From Mytilus galloprovincialis (Eukaryota; Mollusca; Bivalvia; Mytilida; Mytilidae): a stretch of 64,000 nucleotides of DNA. The position numbers were made by a program, and so were the translations under genes. Shown piece after piece: positions 50,701 through 60,030 of this stretch; positions within the stretch are counted from its first letter, which is position 1; the number at the start of each line of letters is the position of its first letter. Below the pieces are notes generated by a model. The model searched no databases, had not been told where the DNA came from, and saw only the letters and a program-made list of their open reading frames with translations. The stretch covers positions 61,714,181 to 61,778,180 of the forward strand of contig NC_134848.1 in the NCBI RefSeq assembly GCF_965363235.1, read 5' to 3'.

Positions 50701-53252
50701 CCTTTTTTTATACTACAACAATTTCTGGACACACGGAAAATACGGACAGACAAAACAGAAACTAGTCAATAAAACAGTAGAAAGTCAGATCGATAAAGAA
50801 CAAGGTATACTATCCCGAGCATGCTTGTCGATTGAGTCAGACCAGTCTCCTGATCACGTAATTTGTCTGGATCGGGCTTGATCGAGTTGATCTGATCGGC
50901 AGTGTGAACCTAGCTTAAAAGACCGCTTTAGAGCAATGTCCTTTGGTTCGTCGGTTATGCGTGTCTTATTGACGTCATTCACCTGTATCCTTGTGCTAAT
51001 AAAGTTGAACAAAAGTCATTGTGATCCTCATGCAGGATATTATATAAATAGTGTTTGTTTCGTAAATATCTAAGCACAATTCAATATTGACAACAGTGCT
51101 AATTATTAGGTTTAATACCGCAGTCACATTAGGCCACGATCGCACTACGATCTCTGGAAAAAAAAACCGAAATGTTAACAATCATAGTGCGATCGTGATC
51201 GCAGTAAGTTCGTGTTACGGTCGTTGAACGGTCGTGGTGAGGTCCTCATGATCGTGATGAGCGTGGCCAACTTTGAGCATGTTCAAAAGAATCGTGGTGC
51301 GGTTCATTGCGACATCAGGTCGTAGTAGAAGTGTAGGCAGGGAGCAATGAGGTCGTGGTAAGATTGCAAAGGTCTCTGTATCATCGTAGCGAGAGCGTGA
51401 AAAAATTATTATAGTCACAGAGACTACGATAAGGTCTCATAGCGACGTTTCTACGACCTTACTACGAACATCACGTCGACATCGCGACTCAAAACAGCTT
51501 CTATTACGACTTTACCACGTTTGTAACACGCTGTTCCAGGACCAAAGTACGATTCTAGCACGTTTTATTCGTTCTCAGTCGTTCTCATCGTGCTCTTCTT
51601 ACGACTTGATTAGTTTTTACTACGACCTTTTCGAGTTCTTGTAATTTTCATTGTCATTGGCACATAAAATATACACAAGCTCCGGGTTTGTTTGAACCAT
51701 TTATTTCAATTGAACCATTGAAACACGAAACCATGTACATGTAGTATTGCTGCTACAATCATTAACACAGATACAAAATCGTAACGAAAAGGCCATACCA
51801 TTGGTATTATGAGTGCGAAGAAGGGTGAAGAAGAAGAAGAAGAAGAAGAAGAAGAAGAAGAAGAAGAAGAAGAAGAAGAAGAAGAAGAAGAAGAGTTTAG
51901 ACGTCGTAGGGTTCATCCTTAATAATCAACCGAAAGGAGACTTCAGTTTGGTCATCATTATGTATTGATGAACTAGCTACGAATTAATTTGATTTTGATG
52001 GAACAGCAATTGCAATATGTTAGATTGGTCGGTCCGACATCTCTACTGGCTTAGGATTCTTATCAGAGGGCCCTCTTTCCCTTCATCTATCCCTACCATC
52101 ACGCTCAGGAGTTCTGGTAAATTTTAATAGCATGACAGTATTATTTTTGAGAAATCTATGTATTAATGAAACATAGATGGAATCTACCAGTATTAATATG
52201 GAACACTAGTTGACGTTATTGCTGAGAGCATAGTAAAATCGAGATATAAACGTCGTATGATCGTAGTATGATCGTGGTAAGAGCGTGCTATAATCGCGGT
52301 AGAAGCTTGGTAAGATTGAGTTGTAATCGAATATGGTCGTAGTAATAACTTGATGAGCGTAGTAAGATCGTGATAATCGGAGTGAGGTCGAAGATAAGCG
52401 TGGTTAGAACGTGTTACAAACTGTAGCTGGATCGTTGTAGAAGCGTAATGAGGACGTTATATCATCGTGAAAACAACGAAAAGTGACAATGTCATGCCGC
52501 TCATACCGCGACCTCACCACGATCTGAACTAATTTTTTAAAAGGCGTAGTGCGATCTTGGTCTAGTGTGACTGAGGCGTAAGACTTGTGCATTATTTACA
52601 TACCGTTTTGAAGTTTTGAAAACATCAAGTCAATTGAATCATTTTGATGACTGGAAAGTTTTATAATATCACGTGCTGTGTCTGACCTAAATGCTAGAGT
52701 CTGATTGTAAAGGGCGAGAAAGTCTTGTCCTCGTGCAGCCTGGTTGGTAGTTAGTGTATGAACCTGATGTTTTAACGTTTCTGTGTCCGTTTGTAACGTG
52801 TTGATATCCTGCAGATGATTAATAGCTTTTAACTGCTTCAAAGCCGCAATTTCAGTTGCCATTTCTATTGACTTCTTTTCATATGCTGTAAGTTGACTTT
52901 TTACTGTATTGTAGTCTACCTGTAACATAGAATAATTCTGCAGAAGATTGGAATAACTGACATGGATAGCAACGTTTTCCATTTTTAGCTGATGAACACT
53001 TAGTTCCAACTTATTTGTTTGATCACGAAGATCTGTTATGTTTAATGTCTTTGAAACGAGTTCTGTGTGCAATTGTGTCACCGCAACTTCTATATTTTTT
53101 CAAGCTTTAATTTCCTCTGTAAGTAATTCCATAAGTGCAACATATTGGTGTCCTGAAATCCCAAGGTTTGTTGAAGTAGTCTTATCGAGTAAAAATCCGT
53201 TTAAATTTGGAGAAAACAATAGAAAACAAAAAAGAAACATAAACGTCTCCAT
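35762..53252 (-). CDS. Secreted coiled-coil protein with short-chain collagen C4-type domain, copy 2
   Basis: Five exons: 53,252-52,604, 48,725-48,648, 47,992-47,909, 46,258-46,184 and 36,225-35,762. All junctions are GT-AG in phase 1 and the total is 1,350 bp (449 codons plus stop). Exon 1 starts with a signal peptide (METFMFLFCFLLFSPNLNG), followed by a long heptad-rich, Gln/Asn/Leu-rich coiled coil that continues through exons 2 and 3. Exon 4 reads RGTTYIIWSRKQCP. Exon 5 holds the cysteine-rich domain (PEPVCLPLDP, VPCSVCRAKKASSVIMIPGK, CGSLHCPPY) and ends CVVCSK. No Gly-X-Y repeat is present. The family is extracellular and expanded in bivalves; its exact role is not known to me. Codon 51 is an in-frame TGA (53,100-53,102), so this copy may be a null allele or recent pseudogene. 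The last intron holds the ISL2EU element. Confidence 0.8.
36336..36414 (+). repeat. Left terminal inverted repeat of ISL2EU element
   Basis: The inner 17 bp are identical to the inverse of 44,111-44,127. The outer part (AATAGTCCATTTTCATAT) matches the right end with a few mismatches, and the middle is diverged. A CACGTG box lies at 36,400-36,405, 38 bp before the start codon of the nuclease gene. Confidence 0.7.
36444..40578 (+). CDS. SAP-SWIM-YqaJ nuclease protein of ISL2EU transposon
   Basis: Four exons: 36,444-36,976, 37,697-37,852, 38,762-38,891 and 39,739-40,578. All are GT-AG, phases match, and together they give 552 aa. Residues ~4-38 look like a SAP DNA-binding motif (VTDLKEYLRLRGIGVTNMKR). 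A SWIM zinc finger follows: C173-x-C175, then C183-x-H185, split by intron 1. The C-terminal ~210 residues are a YqaJ-type PD-(D/E)XK exonuclease: RKGRITASNF (R354), EWGKRKEKAAL (E395, E401), CSVDG (D440), VEVKCP (E454, K456) and YHQIQGQM. In phage, YqaJ-like enzymes resect DNA ends for recombination; in ISL2EU the protein is thought to assist transposition, but its step is unproven. The start is the first ATG downstream of the terminal repeat. No disabling change was seen. Confidence 0.88.
37966..38110 (+). repeat. Family A (SINE-like) copy in intron 2 of the nuclease gene
   Basis: It starts AAGAAGATGTGGTATAATAG and continues with CATTGAGACATATCTCCAC. It lies between exons 2 and 3 of the YqaJ gene; a second piece of the same family follows at 38,395-38,500. 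Confidence 0.65.
38395..38500 (+). repeat. Family A (SINE-like) second piece
   Basis: ACTATAGGTCACTGAACCAC, CAAAAATGAACAAAGC and GCCTGATTGATG follow the order of the 3' half of family A. The ~290 bp between this piece and 37,966-38,110 may be an insertion into one original copy. Confidence 0.6.
39240..39560 (+). repeat. Family B (SINE-like) near-complete copy in intron 3 of the nuclease gene
   Basis: Landmarks in order: GAATGGAAATGGGGAATGTG, AATGGGTCTTCAATGCATTG, CGTCCTTCAGCAGGCCCCTA and AGAGGATCCTGATTTGGACA. I recognise this as a frequent mussel repeat. It shows the element has been resident long enough to take on inserts without loss of its exons. Confidence 0.7.
40735..40885 (-). repeat. 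Family A (SINE-like) copy, reverse
   Basis: The plus-strand text TGTTGAAGGTTGTACTGTC and CAGTCATACCACATCTTCT is the reverse of family A. It lies just after the nuclease stop codon, so it may contribute the 3' UTR. Confidence 0.6.
40742..40747 (+). other. Candidate polyadenylation signal for the nuclease gene
   Basis: AATAAA lies 164 bases after the stop codon at 40,578, at the edge of a reverse SINE-like repeat. Confidence 0.4.
40960..41110 (-). repeat. Family A (SINE-like) copy, reverse, between the convergent genes
   Basis: The plus-strand text ATAGCCGACTATGCGGTTAA, GACATATAGTTGTTATTTTC and CATACCATATCATCTTTG is a fuller reverse family A copy. Together with 40,735-40,885 it fills most of the 650 bp between the two transposon genes. 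Confidence 0.7.
41231..44071 (-). CDS. THAP-domain DDE transposase of ISL2EU transposon
   Basis: Four exons: 44,071-43,612, 43,213-43,019, 42,646-42,540 and 41,992-41,231. All junctions are GT-AG with matching phases, and the CDS is 1,524 bp for 507 aa. The N-terminus is a THAP zinc finger (C5, C10, C64, H67, with W43 and the CSKHF motif), which binds the element's ends in related transposases. A spacer leads to the exon 2-3 junction, FYTG|VSQAVFCFILNFLRKK, a pattern shared with this transposase family. Exon 4 begins with a helix-turn-helix (LGDMFDISESSVCRIFTTW) and the DDE_Tnp_4 domain: D343 in CIIDCTEFF, D418 in MADRGF and E464 in HVERAIGRLKNF. All three acidic residues are present and no disabling change was seen. 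The start is the first ATG after the right terminal repeat. Confidence 0.9.
44111..44190 (-). repeat. Right terminal inverted repeat of ISL2EU element
   Basis: It mirrors 36,336-36,414. The inner 17 bp are identical and include a CACGTG box at 44,120-44,125, about 50 bp from the transposase start codon. The outer part reads ATATGAAAGTCGACTATT. Confidence 0.7.
44191..44874. other. Intronic noncoding stretch
   Basis: Flank of the ISL2EU element inside the last intron of C4-like copy 2. At 44,218-44,238 a 21-base AT-rich sequence repeats the one at 36,318-36,338 with one mismatch. Near 44,263 CAGTGGCGGCTGCCAG resembles a repeat end also seen, inverted and diverged, near 11,680. Nothing else is recognised. 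Confidence 0.5.
44875..45321. mobile_element. TIR element whose body is an ATGGTGTA minisatellite
   Basis: The ends are 29 bp inverted repeats with few mismatches, sharing CCTTGGATGGTGT (44,875-44,903 and 45,293-45,321). The interior has two blocks of GTGTATGGTGTAATGGTGTA-like repeats (about 44,915-45,060 and 45,186-45,292) around a unique AT-rich centre. Reverse-strand open frames rich in HHTPLHHTP-type repeats are by-products of the minisatellite. Confidence 0.7.
45345..45610 (+). repeat. Family A (SINE-like) copy
   Basis: It starts AAGAAGATGTGGTATGATTG, then GCAACTGTACGGTCTTCAAC. The 3' part is less well conserved. It lies in the last intron of C4-like copy 2, directly after the minisatellite element. 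Confidence 0.65.
46330..47065. other. Intronic noncoding stretch
   Basis: Located in intron 3 of copy 2. No gene is recognised. A 93-codon minus-strand open frame (46,329-46,610) has no domain signature and may belong to an unidentified repeat. Confidence 0.45.
47070..47345 (+). repeat. Irregular minisatellite rich in CGTGTATCGT and CATTCATCG
   Basis: Short variable units such as TCATCGTGCGTGTATCGTG repeat with unequal spacing. The 117-codon open frame through it is cysteine- and histidine-rich only because of the repeat. Confidence 0.75.
48841..50916. mobile_element. 2.08 kb element with perfect 24 bp terminal inverted repeats
   Basis: The first 24 bases (AAGCTAGGTTCACACTGCCG and four more) are exactly complementary to the last 24. 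The left subterminal region has CGACCAGACCAGATCGACC-type subrepeats. No transposase was recognised. It lies in intron 1 of C4-like copy 2. A possible cargo with coding-like sequence lies at about 49,480-49,735 on the plus strand, and a reverse family A repeat lies near 50,540-50,700. Confidence 0.75.
50540..50700 (-). repeat. Family A (SINE-like) copy, reverse, nested
   Basis: The plus-strand text GACCTATAGTTGTTATTAAT, then AGCTGTCTCATTGACAATTG, is a diverged reverse family A copy nested inside the 2.08 kb element. Confidence 0.55.
51120..52577. mobile_element. Fold-back/TIR element with GATCGTAGT-type subrepeats
   Basis: The terminal cores (51,122-51,149 and its inverse ending near 52,572) match at about 24 of 28 bases and share GATCGCACTACG. 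Both arms are made of degenerate CGTAGTAAGATCGTGGT-like units running in opposite directions. A (GAA)n tract lies in the middle. It is inserted in intron 1 of C4-like copy 2, and its edge is about 25 bp from the exon 1 splice donor at 52,603. Confidence 0.7.
51827..51894 (+). repeat. (GAA)n microsatellite
   Basis: About 22 nearly uninterrupted GAA units lie inside the fold-back element. On the reverse strand this gives a run of phenylalanine codons, which is not a gene. Confidence 0.95.
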
Positions 53253-55829
53253 AATATTGTTGGGGGCGTATATACAATATTATATCATAAACACGTTCTC
53301 TAATCAGTTCGATATATTTATTATCTAATTTTGTTTACTTTATCGAAACAGATTTTGATAAATGTATGAGATATTTGTTATTGATCTCGACCATTGAAAG
53401 TGTTGTTATGTAAGGAAAATTGTTGACTGTTGCTATCTTATGGTTTACTTTCAAGACAAAATGGTGCCATAACCTCGACATTTTTCTTTTGCTTAGCCTG
53501 ATACATAAGGAATACATTTAAAGATTGAAGCATGTCCTACGCACTCTGCAATCGTCCACGAACACCCTTATCAGCCCAAGGCGCTAATCAAGGACTTAAA
53601 TTGATCAATGAAGGATATCAGTGTCCATGGGAAACAGACATGCTATAATCCATAAATCCCATTTTTAACACAGGATTAAAATAATGGAAAGAGATTCATT
53701 ATTCCTTCTGAAAAGATCAATTCTCCACTGACATAACAATATTATTACGACGCTACCCAAACAGTAAAAACCTATGGTTCTATGAATATTATAGGTTGCA
53801 CTTCTGTTAATATAGACAATGCAATTTTCGATAGGAACACTTTTTACGGTTACAATTTTGCCACTTTTACTATGGAGTTTCGTTAAAACATATCTCGGAA
53901 TGGAAATTGTTCATGCACTATCCTTTTTGCAAATATCAACATTTACATGCCTCGAACTTCGAACACTTTAAATTTATCCAAACATTCTTTACAACGCATT
54001 ACTTCATTTTGGGTACTTCTGATAATTTGGGAGCTATCCGTGTGTTTCTACGTTTTATACTGCTTACATTACCAAATTGTGTCACAAAGAGATGAGGCAT
54101 ATAGATAATATCTGAAAACCAGTATGTTAACAAGATAAAATATCTATGAATATTTACTTAAATGTAATTACAAGTATGCATATATTATAAATATATAGAG
54201 GGCTTAAGGTACACTATACATATTGTTAACAAAGTATTTGATCTGAGTCATCATATTTCAGGTCCAGGATTTTCGCAATCTTCATAAAGTGATTATTTAA
54301 CTTTATATTTAATTTTTATTTTTAATGAACAATAACATGAATAACAGGATACAGGTTCTAGCACAACATTTTTTTATGAAGCAAATCCTTTGCTCATGGA
54401 GCCGACCCTGTATATCTCCTAATGTTACAATATAAGACCTTTACTTAGATCACGATTCATTTATTGTAGGCCAACATTTTGTTAATCAATACATTTTAAA
54501 AATCTAATATAAATCCTTGAATGTCCTCTGTACAGTGATATAAGATAGGATTTGTTTACCAAAAGGTCTAGGTATACTGCTTATTTTGACAGCTAAATTC
54601 GGAATGTACCAAAGAGACACAAACAAGTATTACATGCTAAAATAAACAATACAGAAACTATATATTACACCAAAATAAAAATAAATCATGCAGTGAAAAT
54701 CCCGTGCACAGCTAAATTATTGTTTTCCACTATTACAACACTGAACAAACAAATGCTTTGTTACCCCGATTTGGTTTTTGTCCATAGATTTACGAGTTTT
54801 GAACAGCGGTATACTACTGTTGCCTTTATTTACATCTATTGTTGGTATAACATATGATTATTCATTTTTAATACAAATAAAATAGAACCAGAAGTAAAAT
54901 AATAATAATAAAAACTACTTCGCAACTCTGAACATCAAATAGAAACTGATAGTAATTTTCTAAACGTAGTTGGTATATAAAAGACATGACCGTAGACATG
55001 TAAATGTGGAATGTCGCTTTATTTTACAAATTATTTTATATAGAATCATACTTTCGCCAATCAATCCTTATTTGTTGATAAACGATTGTACTAAAATCTT
55101 TAGACTATTAATTTTTTTTAATGTGTTTGTATTTAAACCAGGATACCAGTTGATACCTATGAAATTGAGAATGGAAACAGGGAATGTTATAATCCACCAG
55201 CAGCAATTTCTACTAAATTCTTTTAAACAGAGATTTGTTTTTATTCTATACTGAATTATATTGTATTTTTATCTTTATCATTGAGAATTCAATGAAACAA
55301 ACATTGTCTATCATCCTACCGATTAAAATTACACTTTGCATTTGACATAATTGATGCATTGATTTATAATTCTAAATTTGTCAAAAACAAAGAGTTTAAT
55401 TTCTTTTTCTTGTCGACAAGTATAGATTATGAAATTCTCAATATAGTTTATATTTTAAAAGCGATGAATGTGTAGTTTTGTTAAAAGTTGACTGGATACA
55501 AATATCAAGAGGTTTGACTGTAGAATTCGTTGCCAATGAATCAGCAACTGTAAACTGAAATAAGAAAAATATATCTACAGTGAAATATTAATTTGACAAA
55601 ATACTGGTGAAATTTTCAGTTTTTGTTGTGTATCTTAATTCAAGTTCTCACCACCATTTAGAAAAGTATGACAAATATCTATGTGGAACATATATACACA
55701 CAGCTTCTTTACCAACATGTTTGAGTATATGTGTTGCACATTTAAACAACACATAAAAATGTGTATCACTAAAGATATTTGGATAAATTTGCTTTTTTTT
55801 ACTGTCAAACATAGATAAAAAAAAAATAC
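53253..55829. other. Intergenic stretch upstream of copy 2
   Basis: No gene is recognised. A TATA-like GTATATA lies at about 53,267-53,273, but it is only ~15 bp before the start codon. Short fragments resembling family B lie near 54,595-54,640 and 55,165-55,190, and a reverse family C fragment (TACGAGTTTTGAACAGCGGT) at 54,785-54,840. Otherwise AT-rich DNA. Confidence 0.5.
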
Positions 55830-57014
55830 CATGTGGTTAAGACGTTACCATGAATTATAAATAAAGCTTCTCAAAACCTAACTCTCATATCAAAACCAGA
55901 TCATGCACCTTGGATATTTGCCTTTACATTTAAGTTGTTGGTGCACTTCAGAGATAATTCTACTGCGGAACATTGGTTAACATATAAACACTTTGAAAAT
56001 CCATATGAAAAGCTTCAAGTTCATGTCCAAAACTTGAAACTAAGTATTATTCAGTAGATTGAATAGACATTTTCCAATCTATAACTTTTAAAACTCATCT
56101 AAAATTCAGGAAGATTGTCACCTTTGAACACAGATTAACACACTATCCTATTTGAAATACATATACACGTTCAGATAGCATCACCTAGGAGTACCATCAT
56201 ACCTAAATATATAGTAATGCATACTAACACTATTACATCCATAACTATCCACACTGATCTGTTCTCATTTGTTTCATTTACATCCCCTCTCCCCGAAAAA
56301 AACCAATACACTCAACAAACAATCAGCATGAACCCTACAGAAAATATAATTAATAAAAAAAAAATAGAGAATCGAATACATATTAACGACTGAAGTTCGG
56401 ACTGTTACTGTAAATAATTGTGACCATGTTATGTTTTTTGGGACGATTCTCATTTACCCTTTGATACATATAATTTTTCTCTGTTTTAAGGATCTTGATA
56501 TCTGAGCTCCTTATATCATAAAACAATTGTTTATAAAACAAATCTGTTACATTTTCGCAGTTTTGTATTTATCATTAAACGGCCCAGAATGTTATATATA
56601 TATAACAATTACAAGATGTGGTATGAATGTCAATGAGAATACTGTCTACCAGATATCACATGACATATAATTTATCATCTATGGATAACCGTACGGACTT
56701 CAAAAACTAACAAAATCCATGGAAAATGGGAAACATAAAACAAACCAAAAGAGAAAAAGTAACTGCCTGATGTATGTACACAAAATTTAATTCGAATTAA
56801 TGTAAATGTCTATCTAATAAAATATTCAAACGTTCATATGCCTCATTTAGTCATCAGAAAGAAATAGTTTGCTTTCAATGTATACAAATACCAATAATTG
56901 ATCTTTGAAAGTTAATTTTTTTGTTTATTGCTAAAGTTTGATAATATAGATTGTATTCAAAAGTTGAAAATCAGACAGACACAACAAATAATTTTGAATA
57001 AACACTCTGTTCAC
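55830..57014. repeat. 3' flank duplicated with 34,490-35,761
   Basis: It is the downstream flank of C4-like copy 3 and matches the flank of copy 2 in ordered blocks. It includes a family A repeat at 56,608-56,775 at the equivalent position, so the repeat was present before the duplication. Confidence 0.8.
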
Positions 57015-57484
57015 TCATTTTGAGCAAACAACACATGTCATTGGATAGTCATTATGGTATGGGGGACAGTGAAGTGATCCACATTTAGCTACCACTTCGT
57101 AGAATAATTTGCCATCGTGTTTCCATGAGGATCCTCCAGTAACATATTCAGGTTGTATATCTATACATATATATGAGCTGGCGCCGTGCTCATTATAAGC
57201 ATTTGTTGCTAGATATCCGTTGTACTCCAGGTTCCACCCTGTATAGCACATGTTCTTCCCTGGTATCATTATAACACTGGATGCTTGCTTCACTCTACAT
57301 ACAGCACATGGTATGTCCTGATGAGCACTATTCGATGCGAAGAAGTTGCTGTCAAATTCTGCACCATGTATACTGGCGTAGTCACCACCACCACCACTGG
57401 TTTTGTTAAAGTCAGGATCAAATGGAAGACATACTGGTTCCGGAGCAGCCCCGTAATCATTATAAGACCCACCTCCTGTATACC
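57015..57484 (-). CDS. Short-chain collagen C4-like gene, copy 3, terminal exon (partial gene)
   Basis: One 470 bp exon starts after the acceptor TTCAG at 57,485 and ends with TGA at 57,015. It encodes GYTGGGSYNDYGAAPEPVCL, IPCAVCRVKQASSVIMIPGK, NMCYTGWNLEYNGYL and CGSLHCPPY, and ends CVVCSK. The eight cysteines of the domain in copy 2 are kept, no stop or frameshift is seen, and its start phase fits a donor like that of exon 4 in copy 2. A short GGGG stretch is inserted relative to copy 2. No partner exons were found between 57,485 and 64,000, so the 5' exons are probably beyond the window, across an intron filled by the 1.1 kb repeats. Otherwise it would be an orphan exon. Confidence 0.8.
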
Positions 57485-57539
57485 CTGAATAAAGATTAAA
57501 ATTGACTTAGTTCAGTAAGTCATGTTTTGTTATATTTAT

Positions 57540-58506
57540 TAGGTCTTTCCACTTTTCTGTGGAAAGACCTATTGTTTTCTTCTGATTATTAGGTCTTTCC
57601 ACTTTTCTGTGGAAAGACCTATTGTTTTTCTTCTGATTATTTTTTTTTTCTTCCGCCTAATTTTGTTCTTGCGATAAACATTTGTTTCGCAATATGTCGC
57701 TTAGATATTTGGTATATGATATCGAACAGTTTATGGGCTTTTGAAATTTACCCTGCGTAAACGAATACTTTTCTTTGTAGGAGTTATCTCCCCAAACACT
57801 GTTTTCCTTGTTAGCGCATCTCCTTCGCAACCGTAAAATATTATGACAAATTTATTTTACAAAATTGCTCGTTATATCCTTCGCATGATTTATCCTATTT
57901 TGACCGAAGCAATATGAACGCTCCATATGAGAGTTATTTCCCCTTATGCATTTGTTATAAGTGATATGCATTTCTATCTTGTAAACCATAAGTGCTAGAG
58001 ACCTAGAATCTTTAGATTTAAGGTCCTTGGTCCAAAAAAATGAAAATTAGGTCAAGGTCAAAGGTCAAGGTCAAATTCTAAATTTTGATTTTGGCTTATT
58101 TTCACTCTTTTTTATTATTTTTATAAGATTTCGACAAATTATTTTTACTAAATTGTTAGTTGCGACATGTCGTAACTTATAAATTTTGATTGGAAGGGTG
58201 CGTAGACAATAAATGGGAGTTTTTGCCCCTTTTATATTTAGAATTATGCGTAAAGGGATATTACTCATGAACCATACATAATACAGACCTCTGGTCTTTT
58301 GATATGGAATCCTTGGTTTATGACCTTAAAATTGAGGTCAAGGTCATAGGTTAATTGGACGTTCTAGATTTTGACCTTTGCTTGAAATTCATATTTATAC
58401 ATCATTAAGCCGAACTGACATTTTCAACTGAATTTTAATATTTTCATATCAAAAAAGATACTTATTGGTGGAAAGACCCTCAATTGTTCTTTGAACAATT
58501 GGTTTT
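57540..58506 (+). repeat. 1.1 kb hairpin-ended repeat, unit 1
   Basis: It opens with two copies of the hairpin AGGTCTTTCCAC-TTTTCT-GTGGAAAGACCT (57,540 and 57,592 regions), then TTCCGCCTAATTTTGTTCTT at 57,651 and a long conserved body. An AGGTCA cluster lies at 58,049-58,073. It ends with GGTGGAAAGACC and a second hairpin CAATTGTTCTTTGAACAATTG (58,480s). Confidence 0.85.
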
Positions 58507-59340
58507 TAGGTCTTTCCACTTTTCTGTGGAAAGACCTATTGTTTTTCTTCTGATTATTAGGTCTTTCCACTTTTCTGTGGAAAGACCTATTGTTTTTCTT
58601 CTGATTATTTTTTTTTTTCTTCCGCCTAATTTAGTTCTTGCGATAAACATTTGTTTCGCAATATGTCGCTTAGATATTTTGTATATGATATCGAACAGTT
58701 TATGCGCTTTTGAAATTTACCCTGCGTAAACGAATACTTTTCTTTGTAGGAGTTATCTCCCCAAACACTGTTTTCCTTGTTATGGCATCTCCTTCGCAAC
58801 CGTTAAAGATTATGACAAATTTATTTTACAAAATTGTTCGTTACATCCTCAGTAATTTTTGGCGTATTTGGATCGAAGCGATTCGAAGAAATTTTATAGG
58901 AGTTATCTATCTTTTCGGAATAAATTTGTCGGTATGTTTTTTTAACTCATAAACCGTTAACCGTATAACCCTGGAATGTTTTTATTTGAGTCCCCTGATT
59001 CCTAACTTAGAAAATTAGGTCAAGGTCAAAGGTCAAGGTCATATTTTAGATTTTCATATGTCTTTGATTTCCCTATAACTCTTGAACGGTTATAGATACA
59101 AAAAAATTAAGCAGTGAAAAATGCTTGGTACTTCAAGGGGCAACTTTTTTTTACATTATGACTATATTGATTTTACCATCATGTAAGGGACATAACTCCC
59201 ATCGATGGTTTTTAAAAGGCCATTTTTAGGCAAAACTCTTAAACAAAAGGTCCTTGACCCATAGGGTCTTTTGCAATGACCTTGTGGAGCAATGACCTTG
59301 ACGAAGGTTACAAGGTCAAAGGTCAAGGTCATCAAATTAT
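58507..59340 (+). repeat. 1.1 kb hairpin-ended repeat, unit 2, diverged in its second half
   Basis: The two AGGTCTTTCCAC hairpins are followed by TTCCGCCTAATTTAGTTCTT at 58,620. The body matches unit 1 up to about 58,850, then becomes a different variant with AGGTCA clusters at 59,017-59,041 and about 59,308-59,331. It is interrupted downstream by the CAAC/CAAT array. Confidence 0.8.
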
Positions 59341-59379
59341 GTGGTTTTGGCACTATTTAAACAGTTTTATGTGTGTTTG

Positions 59380-59670
59380 AATTTCAACCAACCAACCAAC
59401 ATACCAACCAACCAATCAATCAATCAATCAATCATGATCAATCAACCAATAATCATCATGATCAATCAATCAATCATGTTTCCGTCTCATGTGTTTCTTA
59501 TAGGGTTCAACCAACCAATCAACCAATCAATCAATCAATCAATCATGATCATGATCAACCAATCATGTTTCCGTCTCATGTGTTTAATATAGGGTCCAAG
59601 ATCTTCTTTGTGTCTTTTTCCGTGTTTCAATTGACCCTATCCAATGTGTTTAACCAACCAACCAACCAAC

Positions 59671-59713
<43 letters not shown>

Positions 59714-59998
59714 GATCATGATCAATCAATCATGTTTCCGTCTCATGTGTTTAATATAGGGTCTAAGATCTTCTTTGTTTCTTTTTCCGTGTTTCAATTG
59801 ACCCTATCCAACGTGTTTAACCAACCAACCAACCAACCAACCAACCAACCAATCAATCAATCATGATCATGATCAATCAATCATGTTTCCGTCTCATGTG
59901 TTTAATATAGGGTCCAAGATCTTCTTTGTTTCTTTTTCCGTGTTTCAATTGACCCTATCCAACGTGTTTAACCAATCAACCAACCAACTAACCAACTT

Positions 59999-60029
<31 letters not shown>

Positions 60030-60030
60030 T
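59380..60030 (+). repeat. CCAA/TCAA minisatellite with ~150 bp higher-order units
   Basis: Runs of AACC and AATC tetranucleotides alternate with a spacer holding CATGTTTCCGTCTCATGTG (59,475, 59,574, 59,731, 59,882) and TTTCAATTGACCCTATCCAA. Open frames rich in NQPTNQP are by-products. Confidence 0.9.

Noticed and set aside
51701-51916. 71-codon frame with a long phenylalanine run
   Set aside because: Reverse translation of the GAA microsatellite.
59341-59759. Open frames rich in Asn-Gln-Pro-Thr
   Set aside because: Direct translation of the CCAA/TCAA minisatellite.
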